Shown here piece after piece: positions 7,426-15,975 of a stretch of DNA of 18,072 nucleotides (position 1 is its first letter; each line of letters starts with the position of its first letter). Under the pieces are notes generated by a model. It was not told the DNA's origin, ran no database searches, and saw only the letters and a list, made by a program, of their open reading frames with translations. Source of the DNA: an uncultured Sphingomonas sp. Lineage in GTDB: Bacteria > Pseudomonadota > Alphaproteobacteria > Sphingomonadales > Sphingomonadaceae. A program made the translations under genes and the position numbers. Location of the stretch: NCBI GenBank assembly GCA_946482655.1, contig CAMLSA010000067.1:1-18072 (forward strand), read 5' to 3'.

Positions 7426-7800
7426 GTGGGGCATGTGATCGGCTGGAAGCTCGATTCCGCTGAAAGAGCCGAGTTGCTCGGCCGCTTTCCGCCGCGCTGG
7501 CCCGACATCGTCGCCGACCACGTCACTCTCCAGGTGGACGCGCCCGAAGACGCGCCTCTGCCCCTGGAGGCGACCGGCGAAGTTGTCGGCAGGGTCGATG
7601 ACGGCCGCGGCCTGCAGGCGCTGGTCGTACGGATAGGCGGCACCACCGATCGTCCGGACGGGAGCACATATCACATAACTTGGTCACTCGACCGCAAGCG
7701 GGGACGTCGGGCGGCCGACAGCAACGAGGTCCTCGCCCGGCAGGGCTGGGTGAACCTGCCCGAACCGGTCCCCCTTTCGCTGCGGCCGGCGCGCTTCTGA
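7426..7800 (+). CDS. Putative 2H phosphoesterase-like protein (tRNA-ligase CPD-like layout)
   Basis: A 124-residue soluble protein. It has two His-x-Thr motifs, DHVTLQ (His32, Thr34) and YHITWS (His83, Thr85), each in a beta-strand-like context. This is the signature of the 2H phosphoesterase fold, which opens 2',3'-cyclic phosphates or acts on related RNA or nucleotide ends. The spacing of about 50 residues, the hydrophobic strand ALVVRI before the second motif, and an ADSNEVL stretch after it resemble the C-terminal cyclic phosphodiesterase domain of plant and fungal tRNA ligases. That is an inference from motif layout, not a database match. Start is GTG with GAAGGG six bases upstream; a GTG three codons later is an alternative. 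The stop overlaps the start of the HAD phosphatase (TGATG), implying a functional pair. Confidence 0.6.
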   Translation: MGHVIGWKLDSAERAELLGRFPPRWPDIVADHVTLQVDAPEDAPLPLEATGEVVGRVDDGRGLQALVVRIGGTTDRPDGSTYHITWSLDRKRGRRAADSNEVLARQGWVNLPEPVPLSLRPARF

Positions 7801-8297
7801 TGCAGCTGTTCCTGGACTGCGACGGCGTGCTCGCCGATTTCGATTCGGGCGCCGAAGCCGTGCTCGGCCTGCCGCCGCGGGTGTTCGAAAAGCGCCATGG
7901 CCTTCCCGAATTCTGGCGGCGGCTGGCGCGGCATAGCGACTTCTACGCCAAGCTGCCGCTGATGCCCGACGCGATGCGGCTGTTCGACGCGGTCCGCCAT
8001 CTCGATCCGATCATCCTCACCGGCTGTCCGCGCGGCGGTTGGGCCGAAAGGCAGAAGGAGAGATGGGCGGCTCGGCATTTCCCCGGCACGCGCATCATCA
8101 CCTGCATGGCGGTCGACAAACGCCGGCACGCCGCCCATGGCGACATCCTCGTCGACGACACGCTGAAGCACCGCCACCTCTGGGAACGGGCGGGCGGCAT
8201 CTTCGTCCATCATCTCAGCGCCGAACGGACGATCGCCGAGCTCGACCGCCTCATTCCGCAAGGCTTGAACCGGCAGCACTCGGCGACCGCCGAGTGA
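7800..8297 (+). CDS. HAD-superfamily phosphatase, 5'(3')-nucleotidase-like
   Basis: A 165-residue haloacid dehalogenase-fold hydrolase. Motif I is LDCDGVLADF with nucleophile Asp6 and acid/base Asp8; motif II is the Thr in ILTG (Thr74); motif III is Lys107 in VDKRRH; motif IV is ILVDDT (Asp119, Asp120). The DxDGVxADF form and small size resemble the NT5C/deoxyribonucleotidase branch, so a nucleoside monophosphate or a nucleic-acid end is a plausible substrate. The frame is open upstream to 7680, but the ATG at 7800 is chosen because motif I normally lies at the very N-terminus and the start couples to the preceding stop. It ends one base before the convergent pepA stop, leaving no room for a separate terminator. 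Confidence 0.85.
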   Translation: MQLFLDCDGVLADFDSGAEAVLGLPPRVFEKRHGLPEFWRRLARHSDFYAKLPLMPDAMRLFDAVRHLDPIILTGCPRGGWAERQKERWAARHFPGTRIITCMAVDKRRHAAHGDILVDDTLKHRHLWERAGGIFVHHLSAERTIAELDRLIPQGLNRQHSATAE

Positions 8298-8298
8298 T

Positions 8299-9768
8299 TT
8301 ATTTTTCGATGGCGTCCGCGATGAACTTGTCGAGCAGGCGCACGCCGTAGCCGGTCGCGCCCTTGTCCCAATAGGCGGCCGGCTTCGAGGCCCATACCAT
8401 TCCGGCGATGTCGAGGTGTGCCCAACTCACTCCGTCGTCGATGAAACGCTTGAGGAACTGGGCCGCCGTTATCGAGCCGCCCTCGCGCGGGCCGACATTC
8501 TTCATGTCGGCGATCGGCGAGTCGATCAGTTTGTCATAGACCTCGCCCAGCGGCATCCGCCACAGCTTGTCGCCAACCGAGGTGCCGGCCGCCAGAAGCT
8601 TTTCGGCGAGGTCGTCGTCATTCGCGAACATGCCGCCATATTCGAAGCCGAGCGACACGATCATCGCGCCGGTCAAGGTGGCGAGATCGATGATCGTCTT
8701 GGGATTGCGGGTTTTCTGAACCCAGGTCAGCGCATCGCACAGCACGAGGCGTCCCTCGGCATCGGTGTTGATCACCTCGATCGTCTGGCCGGACATCGAC
8801 GTCACGATGTCACCGGGGCGCTGAGCATTGCCATCGGGCATATTTTCGACGAGCCCGCACACGCCGATGACATGCGCCTTCGCCTTGCGCAGCGCGAGCG
8901 CCTTCATCGTGCCAGCGACCGCGCCGGCGCCGCCCATGTCCCACTTCATGTCTTCCATGCCACCGGCGGGCTTGATCGAGATCCCGCCGGTGTCGAAGGT
9001 GACGCCCTTGCCGACGAGCGCGATCGGCGGCTCGGCGCCGCTGGTACCGTCCCAGGTCATCGCCAGCAGCTGCGGCTGCCGTACCGAACCCTGAGCGACG
9101 CCGAGCAGCGCGCCCATGCCGAGTGCAGCCATCGCGTCGCGGTCGAGCACCTCGATCTTCACACCCAGATCGGCGAGCGGCCGGCAGCGTTCGACGAAGC
9201 TCTCGGGATAGAGGATGTTGGCCGGCTCGGTTATGAGCTCCCGCGTGAACATCACGCCTTCGGCCACCGCCTGGCGATCGGGCCAGAGGTCGGTCGCCCC
9301 GCTGCCGCCGCCGACGATCACGATCTCCTCGAGCGATGGCTTCTGCTTGGCTTCGAGCCTGGTGCGGTAGACGTCGTGCCGCCAGCCGCGCAGCACCGCG
9401 CCGAACGCGAGTGATATCGCCGCCTCGGGGGGATTTGAGCCCGCCACCGCACTGATGTCGACCACCAGCGTCGTCTCGCCCGAAGTGAGCAATTTGGCCG
9501 CCAGCGCCGCGCCGGCTCGGTCGAAATCATTCTTGCTCCCGACACCGACCAGCAGCAGACGACGATGGGCCGCATCGGTCTCGCCGAAGAATTCCACCAC
9601 CGCGCCGCTCTCCCCGTCGAAGCGATTTGCCGCGGCTGCCGCACGGGCGAGCATCCGGACGGGCTCCGGCAATGCGGCGAGGCCGGCGCCGTCCAGGGTC
9701 GCAGGGGCGATCGCGATCGCCAGGGCATGAGTCGCGGCAGGCCGGCTCTCGGCAAAGCTGATACGCAT
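8299..9768 (-). CDS. pepA: Leucyl aminopeptidase, M17 family
   Basis: Cytosolic dinuclear-metal aminopeptidase removing N-terminal residues from peptides; 489 residues, close to the family norm. The N-terminal half (to about 170) is the variable macro-like domain. The catalytic half shows KGVTFDTGGISIKPAGG with Lys254 and Asp259, then MKWDMGGAGAV, and the signature NTDAEGRL (334-341) with catalytic Arg340; these match E. coli PepA with a constant offset of 16. The start at 9768 (MRISFAE) is preferred over the in-frame ATG at 9801 because GGAAAC precedes it at suitable distance and the extra eleven residues look non-native. Transcribed divergently from lptD and convergent with the HAD gene. 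Confidence 0.95.
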   Translation of the reverse strand: MRISFAESRPAATHALAIAIAPATLDGAGLAALPEPVRMLARAAAAANRFDGESGAVVEFFGETDAAHRRLLLVGVGSKNDFDRAGAALAAKLLTSGETTLVVDISAVAGSNPPEAAISLAFGAVLRGWRHDVYRTRLEAKQKPSLEEIVIVGGGSGATDLWPDRQAVAEGVMFTRELITEPANILYPESFVERCRPLADLGVKIEVLDRDAMAALGMGALLGVAQGSVRQPQLLAMTWDGTSGAEPPIALVGKGVTFDTGGISIKPAGGMEDMKWDMGGAGAVAGTMKALALRKAKAHVIGVCGLVENMPDGNAQRPGDIVTSMSGQTIEVINTDAEGRLVLCDALTWVQKTRNPKTIIDLATLTGAMIVSLGFEYGGMFANDDDLAEKLLAAGTSVGDKLWRMPLGEVYDKLIDSPIADMKNVGPREGGSITAAQFLKRFIDDGVSWAHLDIAGMVWASKPAAYWDKGATGYGVRLLDKFIADAIEK

Positions 9769-9925
9769 GAATGAAGTTTCCTTGTTCCGAACGGGCTTCA
9801 TCTAGGATAGCGATGCCAGGCCCGCAACGGTGCTCTTGGCTGTTTGGACAGCGGAGGATTGCAGCGGGGCTCCGGGTGCGATAGGCGGCGCCAACGCTCT
9901 TATAGGCCGCCCGTTCGCGCCCGTG
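9769..9925. promoter_or_regulatory. Divergent intergenic region between pepA and lptD
   Basis: 157 bases between divergent genes, so promoters for pepA and for the lptD-surA-pdxA-rsmA operon are expected here. A TTATAG at about 9900-9905 could be part of a -10 element for lptD, but I see no matching -35 and would not call a promoter from it. Confidence 0.4.
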
Positions 9926-12181
9926 ATGTGGGGTTGTGTGAAGAAGCCAAGATTTTTCCTGCTGGCAACCACCCTTCCCTTGCTCTGTGCGGGACCGCAG
10001 CTTGCCGCTCAGAACCTTGTGCCCTCCGCGCCACCGCCTTCGCAGGGCGACGCGCCGACCCCCGCGAACGAGGAAGAAGTGACCTTCGCCGCCGACACCC
10101 TGTCGTTCGACAGCGAGGCCGAGGTGGTGGTCGCGACCGGAAATGTCCGCATGGCGCGGCGCGGCGATCGGCTGCGCGCCGACAGGGTGCAGTGGAACCA
10201 GCGGACGGGCGTGGTCCGCGCCGAAGGAAATGTCGCGGTGGTCAATAGCGCCAACGACACGCTGTACGGCGATTCGGTCGAGCTCACGGATTCCCTGCGC
10301 GACGGCGTGATCGAGAATTTGCTGCTCGTGCTGAACGACGGCGGCCGGCTCGCCGCGGTCCGCGGCGTACGCCGGAACGGCGTCTCGACGCTTGACAAAG
10401 CGGTCTACACGCCCTGTTCGGTGGTCGACAGCAACGGCTGCCCCAAGGAGCCAATCTGGAAGATCAGCGCGGTCAAGGTCGTCCATGACCCCGTCAGGCA
10501 CCGGATCAGCTATGACGGCGCCCGGATCAGCTTTCTCGGCGCCCCGATATTGTGGCTGCCCGGCCTGTCCCATCCGGACGGCAGCGAAGGCGGCGGCTCG
10601 GGCTTCCTGCTGCCGAACATCCAGTACAGCCGGGTCAACGGTGCCGAGTTCGCGCTTCCTTATTATATCCAGCTCGCGCCGAACCGCGACCTGACGATTA
10701 CCCCGCATCTCTACACCGAGGTGCTGCCCGCGATCGAAGCCCAATATCGCGCGCTGACCGGCCACGGCGCCTGGCAGGCGACGGGCATGCTGACCTACAG
10801 CTCCCGCTTCTCGGCGACGACCGGCGCCGCACCGCGGCCCAACAGCAACAAGGATATCCGTGGATATCTCGATGCGAATGGGCGATTCCAATATGGCCCC
10901 CACTGGACGCTGTCCGGATCAATCCGGGCGACCACCGACCGGACCTTCCTGCGCCGCTACGACATCTCGCGCGACGATCGGTTGCGCAATCAGATCAACG
11001 CCGAGCGGATCACCCGGAACAGCTATCTTTCGATCAAGGGCTGGGCGGTCCAGACGCTGAGAACCAACGATCGCCAGGGACAGCAGCCCATCGCACTGCC
11101 CGCCATCGACTATCGCCTGCGGATGACCGATCCGCTGGTGGGAGGATCTATCCAGCTCCAGGCGAACACGCTCGCCCTGATCCGAACCGGCGGACAGGAC
11201 ACTCAGCGCGCCTTCGCCGCCGTGCAGTGGGATCTTCGCCGCTACACGCCGCTGGGCCAGGAAGTGACCTTCACCGCCTATGGCCGCGGCGATGTCTATC
11301 ATACCGATCAGGTCGGACAGACCAACACGGTGGTCTATCGCGGCAATGCCGGCTGGTCCGGCCGAGGAATAGTGGCGCTGGCCGCCGACCTGCGCTGGCC
11401 ACTGATCGGCAATTTCCTCAATGGCTCACAACGGATTACTCCTCGCGTACAGATCGTCGCCAGCCCTAAAACACGTAATCTGAGCCTGCCCAACGAGGAT
11501 GCCCGGTCCATCGATCTCGAAGATAGCAACCTGTTCGCGCTCAATCGCTTCTCCGGCTATGATCGCTGGGAAGACGGCAGCCGGATCACCTATGGCGCGG
11601 AATGGGCCGTCGATCTGCCGGGCATCTCGTTCAACACGGTGATCGGTCAGAGCTATCGGCTCGACAACAAGCGCACCTTGCTCCCGGTCGGCACCGGACT
11701 GTCGGAGCGACTTTCGGATATAGTCGGGCGGACGACCCTGAAATATGGTCGCTTCCTCGAAGTCACCCACCGCTTCCGGCTCGACAAGGACAATTTCGCG
11801 ATCCGCCGCAACGAGATCGACGCCACGGTGGGCACGCGCAGGACCTATGTGACCGCCGGCTATCTGAAGCTCAATCGCGATGTCGCGGCCAGCATCGAGG
11901 ATCTGCGCGACCGCGAAGAGATCCGGCTGGGCGGACGGCTCCAGATTTCCCGCTATTGGTCGATTTTCGGCTCTACCGTCGTCGACCTGACGAGCCGCAG
12001 GGAAGATCCGCTCACGCTATCCGACGGATATCAGCCAATTCGCCACCGTCTCGGGATTCTCTACGATGACGATTGCATCGAGCTTGGCGTCACCTGGCGG
12101 CGCGAATATGATGCGATCGGCGATGCTCGGCGCGGCAATACCTTCCTGTTGCGGCTGGCGCTCAAGAATTTGGGCCGCTAA
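9926..12181 (+). CDS. lptD: LPS-assembly protein LptD (OstA/Imp)
   Basis: Outer-membrane beta-barrel that inserts lipopolysaccharide into the outer leaflet, working with the lipoprotein LptE. 751 residues from the ATG used here. A signal peptide (KKPRFFLLATTLPLLCAG, cleavage near the AAQ at 27-29) is followed by an OstA-like jellyroll domain (about 50-165: VTFAADTLSFDSEAEVVVAT and repeated strand motifs), then the barrel with alternating aromatic/polar strands to the C-terminus. Cysteines at 164 and 172 (YTPCSVVDSNGC) and one near the C-terminus (717, DDDCIEL) could form the domain-linking disulfide known in LptD. An alternative start is GTG at 9938, giving MKKPRFFLL directly; the frame also extends to 9830. 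First gene of the lptD-surA-pdxA-rsmA operon, 70 bases ahead of surA. Confidence 0.95.
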   Translation: MWGCVKKPRFFLLATTLPLLCAGPQLAAQNLVPSAPPPSQGDAPTPANEEEVTFAADTLSFDSEAEVVVATGNVRMARRGDRLRADRVQWNQRTGVVRAEGNVAVVNSANDTLYGDSVELTDSLRDGVIENLLLVLNDGGRLAAVRGVRRNGVSTLDKAVYTPCSVVDSNGCPKEPIWKISAVKVVHDPVRHRISYDGARISFLGAPILWLPGLSHPDGSEGGGSGFLLPNIQYSRVNGAEFALPYYIQLAPNRDLTITPHLYTEVLPAIEAQYRALTGHGAWQATGMLTYSSRFSATTGAAPRPNSNKDIRGYLDANGRFQYGPHWTLSGSIRATTDRTFLRRYDISRDDRLRNQINAERITRNSYLSIKGWAVQTLRTNDRQGQQPIALPAIDYRLRMTDPLVGGSIQLQANTLALIRTGGQDTQRAFAAVQWDLRRYTPLGQEVTFTAYGRGDVYHTDQVGQTNTVVYRGNAGWSGRGIVALAADLRWPLIGNFLNGSQRITPRVQIVASPKTRNLSLPNEDARSIDLEDSNLFALNRFSGYDRWEDGSRITYGAEWAVDLPGISFNTVIGQSYRLDNKRTLLPVGTGLSERLSDIVGRTTLKYGRFLEVTHRFRLDKDNFAIRRNEIDATVGTRRTYVTAGYLKLNRDVAASIEDLRDREEIRLGGRLQISRYWSIFGSTVVDLTSRREDPLTLSDGYQPIRHRLGILYDDDCIELGVTWRREYDAIGDARRGNTFLLRLALKNLGR

Positions 12182-12251
12182 GCGTGCATTCAGCGGGCAC
12201 CTGCCAGGAACGCCCATCCAATATAGTCGAGGATTCTACCAGGTGCGTCGA

Positions 12252-13595
12252 ATGAAGCTGAGCCAAGGCAAGTTTTTCCTGTTGGCGTTTGCCGGCGCGA
12301 TGGCAGTGTCCGCACCCCTGATCGGCCAGACCGTTGGCGGCGACGAGGATATCGCCGGCGCTCTCAACCTTCCCAAGGACATCACCGTCTTCGGCAAGCG
12401 CGATCCCAACGTCCGTACCGCGACCGCGATCGTCAACGGCACGATCATCACCCAGACCGATGTCGATCAGCGGCTCGCGCTGGTCGTTGCGGCCAACGGC
12501 GGCAAGATCGCCGAGGACGAGAAGGAGCGACTGCGCCTTCAGGTGCTGCGCAACCTGATCGACGAAACGCTTCAGATCCAGGAGGCGGCCGCCCAGAAGA
12601 TCGAGGTGTCCAAGGAAGAGATCGACCAAACCTTCCTGCGCGTCGCCACCAACTTCAAGCGGACGCCCAAGCAATTTGCCGACTATCTGCGCTCGCAGGG
12701 CGCCTCCGAGGTATCAATCAAGCGCCAGATCGAAGGCGAGCAGGCCTGGCGCCGCGTGCTCAGCCGCAAGGTCGAGCCGTTCATCGCGGTCAGCGAGGAC
12801 GAGGTCAACGCGATCATCGCGCGGCTCAATGCCACCAAAGGCGCCAACGAATATCAGGTCGGCGAGATATTCCTGTCGTCGACCCCCGAAACCGCCGTCG
12901 AGGCCAAGGCGAACGCCGACCGGATCGTCGATCAAATCCGCAACGGCGCGTCCTTCGCCGCCTATGCACGCCAATTCTCCGAAGCCTCCACCGCAGCCGT
13001 CGGCGGCGATCTCGGATGGGTTCGCGCCGAACAACTGCCTGATCAGCTCGCAAGCGTCGTCACCACGCTCGCCAACGGCCAGATAAGCACTCCCATCCCG
13101 GTGCCGGGCGGCTATTCGATCGTCCTGCTGATCGACAAGCGTCAGGTGCTCGGGAGCGACCCGCGCGACGCGGTGCTGGCGCTCAAGCAGCTGAGCCTCG
13201 ACTTCCCCGCAGGGATATCCCAGGCCGAGGCACGGCCGAAGGTGGAAGCCTTCGCGAAGGCGGTGCAGACGATCCAGGGTTGCGGCACGGCCAATGACAT
13301 CGCCGCCACGGTCGGCGCCGACGTTGTCAACAACGACCAGATCAAGATCCGTGATCTGCCGCCGCAGCTGCAGGAGCTGATGCTCAACCTGCAGGTTGGC
13401 CAGGCCACCCCGGCCTTCGGCTCGCTTACCGATGGCGTTCGCGCGCTGGTGCTGTGCGGCCGCGACGATCCGCCGGCCGCATCGGGGCCCTCGTTCGAAC
13501 AGATCCAGTCGCAGATGGAGCAGGAGCGTGTAAACCGGCGCGCTCAACGCTATCTGCGCGATCTTCGCCGTGACGCGGTGATCGAATATCGATGA
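12252..13595 (+). CDS. surA: Periplasmic chaperone / peptidyl-prolyl isomerase SurA
   Basis: Escorts outer-membrane proteins, LptD among them, across the periplasm. 447 residues. The signal peptide is KFFLLAFAGAMAVSAPLIG (7-25). A SurA N-terminal chaperone domain follows (about 55-175, starting ATAIVNGTIITQTDVDQRL), then a PpiC-type rotamase domain (about 199-296: YQVGEIFLSS, FSEASTAAVGGDLGW, PIPVPGGYSIVLL). A second, less typical rotamase-like region lies at about 350-412, and a C-terminal helix (residues 420-447) packs with the N-domain in the known fold. Start is the ATG at 12252; GTG at 12243 is possible but would overlap the AGG that can serve as ribosome binding site. The frame open to 12066 overlaps lptD and is not used. 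Four bases separate its stop from pdxA. Confidence 0.94.
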   Translation: MKLSQGKFFLLAFAGAMAVSAPLIGQTVGGDEDIAGALNLPKDITVFGKRDPNVRTATAIVNGTIITQTDVDQRLALVVAANGGKIAEDEKERLRLQVLRNLIDETLQIQEAAAQKIEVSKEEIDQTFLRVATNFKRTPKQFADYLRSQGASEVSIKRQIEGEQAWRRVLSRKVEPFIAVSEDEVNAIIARLNATKGANEYQVGEIFLSSTPETAVEAKANADRIVDQIRNGASFAAYARQFSEASTAAVGGDLGWVRAEQLPDQLASVVTTLANGQISTPIPVPGGYSIVLLIDKRQVLGSDPRDAVLALKQLSLDFPAGISQAEARPKVEAFAKAVQTIQGCGTANDIAATVGADVVNNDQIKIRDLPPQLQELMLNLQVGQATPAFGSLTDGVRALVLCGRDDPPAASGPSFEQIQSQMEQERVNRRAQRYLRDLRRDAVIEYR

Positions 13596-13599
13596 AGCC

Positions 13600-14595
13600 A
13601 TGGAAATAAGCCCGCTCGCCATCGCGCTGGGCGATCCCGCCGGGATCGGACCGGAGATCACCGCCAAGGCTTGGGATGCGCGTGGGCAATATGGGCTGGC
13701 TCCGTTCTTTGCGATCGGAGACCGGCGCTCGATCCAGGCGGTCTGGAACGGACCGGTCCAACTGATTGCGAGCCCTGACGAGTCGTGCCGCTGCTTCGAT
13801 CAGGCGCTGCCGTTGATCCAGATCGAGGACACCGGTCCGATCATCCCCGGTGAGCCCGATCTCGCGGGCGCGCGTTGCGCCCTCGATTCGCTCGAGCTGG
13901 CCGCCGGGCTCGCCCGCTCGCCGATGGTCGGAGGGCTGGTGACCGCGCCGGTGGCCAAGGCCCAGCTTTATGCCATCGGCTTTGCTCATCCGGGCCAGAC
14001 CGAATTTGTCGCCGAACGGTGCGGGATCGCCGCCGCCAATGCGGTGATGATGCTCGCCGGCCCAACGCTGCGGACGGTACCGATCACGACGCACATGCCG
14101 CTACGCGACGTTGCCGATTATGTGACGGTCGACCTGATCGTCGCCAAGGCACGCGCCACCGATCGTGGGCTGGCACGTAATTTCGGCATCGAGCGGCCCC
14201 GCCTCGCGATCGCCGGCTTCAATCCGCACGCCGGTGAGATGGGCGCGATCGGCCGCGAGGAGATCGAGCTGATCCTCCCCGCGATCGAGATATTGCGAGC
14301 CGAAGGCATCGATATCGTTGGTCCGCTTGCCTCCGATACTATGTTCCACGCCCGCGCTCGCGCGCAATATGACTGCGCGCTGTGCCTGTATCATGACCAG
14401 GCGCTGATCCCGCTGAAGACGCTCCATTTCGACGAGGGCGTCAATATGACCCTCGGCCTGCCGATCGTGCGCACCGCACCCGATCACGGCACGGCCTTCG
14501 GGATTGCGGGTCAGAACAGGGCCAACCCGGGTGCGATGATCGCGGCGATCTCGCTCGCCGCCGAAGCCGCGCGGAACCGCTTCATCCACGCATGA
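13600..14595 (+). CDS. pdxA: 4-hydroxythreonine-4-phosphate dehydrogenase
   Basis: NAD-dependent oxidation of 4-phosphohydroxy-L-threonine in the DXP-dependent pathway to pyridoxal 5'-phosphate; cytoplasmic homodimer with a divalent metal at the interface. 331 residues, normal length. Motifs: [10 protein letters not shown] (11-20), TAPVAKAQL (115-123), GQTEFVAE (132-139), and the three metal-binding histidines His165 (TTHMPLRD), His210 (FNPHAGE) and His265 ([11 protein letters not shown]), which fall within one residue of the E. coli positions. SDTMFH (245-250) and [14 protein letters not shown] (291-304) complete the signature. Placed between surA and rsmA as in many proteobacteria, ten bases before rsmA. 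Confidence 0.97.
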   Translation: MEISPLAIALGDPAGIGPEITAKAWDARGQYGLAPFFAIGDRRSIQAVWNGPVQLIASPDESCRCFDQALPLIQIEDTGPIIPGEPDLAGARCALDSLELAAGLARSPMVGGLVTAPVAKAQLYAIGFAHPGQTEFVAERCGIAAANAVMMLAGPTLRTVPITTHMPLRDVADYVTVDLIVAKARATDRGLARNFGIERPRLAIAGFNPHAGEMGAIGREEIELILPAIEILRAEGIDIVGPLASDTMFHARARAQYDCALCLYHDQALIPLKTLHFDEGVNMTLGLPIVRTAPDHGTAFGIAGQNRANPGAMIAAISLAAEAARNRFIHA

Positions 14596-14605
14596 GCCGG
14601 GCGCA

Positions 14606-15445
14606 ATGAGCCGGTTCTTGGCCGACCTGCCGCCGCTGCGGGACGTGATCGCGCGGCACGGCCTCAGCGCCAGCAAGGCGCTGGGCCAGAATTTTCTGCT
14701 CGACGGCCAGTTGCTCGACCGGATCGCCCGCGTCCCGGGCGATCTCGAGGGGCAGATGGTCTACGAGGTCGGTCCAGGGCCCGGCGGCCTTACTCGCGCG
14801 CTGCTCGGCGCCGGCGCCTCGGTGGTCGCCGTCGAACGCGACGATCGCTGTCTGCCGGCGCTCGCCGAGCTCAATGGGGCATCGGGCGGACGCCTGCGGG
14901 TGATTTCGGCCGACGCGATGAAGATTGACGAGCAGGCGGAAGCGGGCGACGGTGCGCATGTCGCTTCCAACCTGCCCTATAACGTCGGCACGGCCCTGTT
15001 CGTCCGCTGGATGACGGGCGACGCCTGGCCGCCCTGGTGGCGATCCATGACGCTGATGTTCCAGAAGGAGGTCGCTGAACGGATTGTCGCGAAACCCGAT
15101 ACGTCCGCCTATGGGCGGCTCGCGGTACTCGCTCAATGGCGCGCGCGGCCGGTGGTTGCGATGAAGGTCCATCGTTCGGCCTTCGTGCCGCCACCCAAGG
15201 TTATGTCGGCGGTGATCCACGTCGTGCCCGGCGAGCAGCCCGGTGGCGTGTCGGTGGGCACCATCGAGGCACTGACAGCGGCGGCCTTCGGGCAACGCCG
15301 CAAGATGCTCCGCCAAAGTCTGAAAGGCATGAAGGGAGCGGTGGAGGCGCTGGGCACGGTCGGGATCGATTCCGGACGCCGCGCGGAGACGCTCTCGGTG
15401 GAAGAGTTCGTGACGCTGGGCCGGGCGCTGGAGGCGGACGCCTAG
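14606..15445 (+). CDS. rsmA: 16S rRNA (adenine(1518)-N6/adenine(1519)-N6)-dimethyltransferase
   Basis: Dimethylates the two adjacent adenines in the loop of helix 45 of 16S rRNA during late small-subunit maturation, using S-adenosylmethionine. 279 residues. Shows [11 protein letters not shown] (23-33), the SAM-binding motif [14 protein letters not shown] (54-66), acidic Glu77 (VVAVERD), and the catalytic motif IV NLPYN (122-126), followed by [10 protein letters not shown] and a C-terminal helical domain ([15 protein letters not shown]). No strong Shine-Dalgarno precedes the ATG, so translation is probably coupled to pdxA. It is the last gene of the operon; apaG/apaH, which follow rsmA in enterobacteria, are absent. 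An IS630-type remnant begins ten bases after its stop and no hairpin terminator is visible between. Confidence 0.97.
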   Translation: MSRFLADLPPLRDVIARHGLSASKALGQNFLLDGQLLDRIARVPGDLEGQMVYEVGPGPGGLTRALLGAGASVVAVERDDRCLPALAELNGASGGRLRVISADAMKIDEQAEAGDGAHVASNLPYNVGTALFVRWMTGDAWPPWWRSMTLMFQKEVAERIVAKPDTSAYGRLAVLAQWRARPVVAMKVHRSAFVPPPKVMSAVIHVVPGEQPGGVSVGTIEALTAAAFGQRRKMLRQSLKGMKGAVEALGTVGIDSGRRAETLSVEEFVTLGRALEADA

Positions 15446-15455
15446 CCTGCCCTCC

Positions 15456-15466
15456 TACAGCGTTCC
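15456..15466 (+). repeat. Left terminal inverted repeat of IS630-type remnant
   Basis: TACAGCGTTCC; pairs with 15965-15975 on the opposite strand at 9 of 11 positions, sharing the core AGCGTT. The outer TA is the expected target duplication. Confidence 0.65.
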
Positions 15467-15469
15467 AGG

Positions 15470-15884
15470 TTAAGTAGCGGCATAGCCTGAGTTTAGTGGG
15501 TAGTTGGCACATTCGGCTGACGGGAAGTGCTCGAGGATTTCGCCGAGCGCAGCAGCTTTTTGAAGCTGATCCCTTGGCGCTGGAAGAAGCTCCCGGCCGC
15601 CAGCCCCTGCTCGGCTGAAAGCCGCTCGCGCAGCTCGCCAACGCCAGGCCCGGCGTTGCCGCAACCTGATCCAGCAGTCACTGCCGATGCGTATGAAGCG
15701 GCGATCGTAGGCGACCGCGCGACGAGCCCGGCGACACGTCGCCCCGCTCGCGCCAGCGCGCCACCCACCTGATTGCGTTCGACGGCGCCATCCCAAAGCG
15801 CAGCGCCGCAGACCGGCACGAGGCGCCACCGGCCACCGCTTTCACCACGCGCTCGCGTAAATCCTTCGAACAGGCTCTCGGCAT
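15470..15884 (-). pseudogene. IS630-family transposase, truncated and frameshifted
   Basis: The start is clear: AGGAGG nine bases upstream and an N-terminal helix-turn-helix region (MPRACSKDLRERVVKAV, then SAALRFGMAPSNAIRWVARW). After HTHRQ an in-frame TGA (15678-15680) stands where the family usually has Trp. The same frame continues as LLDQVAATPGLAL, then shifts by one base into GELRERLSAEQGLAAG, FFQRQGISFKK. Near 15550-15560 the sequence jumps to the extreme C-terminus, EHFPSAECANYPLNSGYAAT, in another frame. The DDE catalytic domain, about 180 residues, is therefore deleted. There are at least one nonsense mutation, two frame changes and one large deletion, so the gene is dead. The family call rests on the N-terminal HTH and on the ECANY...GY ending. 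Confidence 0.82.
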
Positions 15885-15964
15885 GGTCCGCAGACCTCCT
15901 GCCCAGCACTCATGCTGAATCAGAAAACTTAGCCGAGGGAAATCACCCGCCTCAAATCAGATCA

Positions 15965-15975
15965 GAAACGCTCTA
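15965..15975 (-). repeat. Right terminal inverted repeat of IS630-type remnant
   Basis: Read on the minus strand it is TAGAGCGTTTC, the imperfect partner of 15456-15466, ending at a TA dinucleotide. Confidence 0.65.

Larger units (their letters stand above)
15456..15975. mobile_element. Degenerate IS630-family element, about 520 bp, internally deleted
   Basis: Bounded by imperfect inverted repeats (TACAGCGTTCC at the left, TAGAGCGTTTC read inward from the right), each starting with TA, the dinucleotide target that IS630/Tc1-type elements duplicate. Inside lies a broken transposase on the minus strand. A full IS630 element is about 1.1 kb, so roughly half is missing. With the catalytic domain gone it cannot move by itself, but the ends could be mobilised by a related transposase if one is in the genome. 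It sits ten bases past rsmA and borders the less GC-rich arm to the right. Confidence 0.8.

Noticed and set aside
9926..10010. Possible lipoprotein signal (LLCAG) at the LptD N-terminus
   Set aside because: The residue before Cys is Leu, not Gly/Ala/Ser, so it is not a lipobox; LptD is a barrel protein with an ordinary signal peptide and a plausible AAQ cleavage site.
9527..10903. 458-codon minus-strand frame spanning lptD and pepA
   Set aside because: No recognisable domain; it crosses the divergent promoter region and overlaps the N-terminal halves of two well-supported genes.
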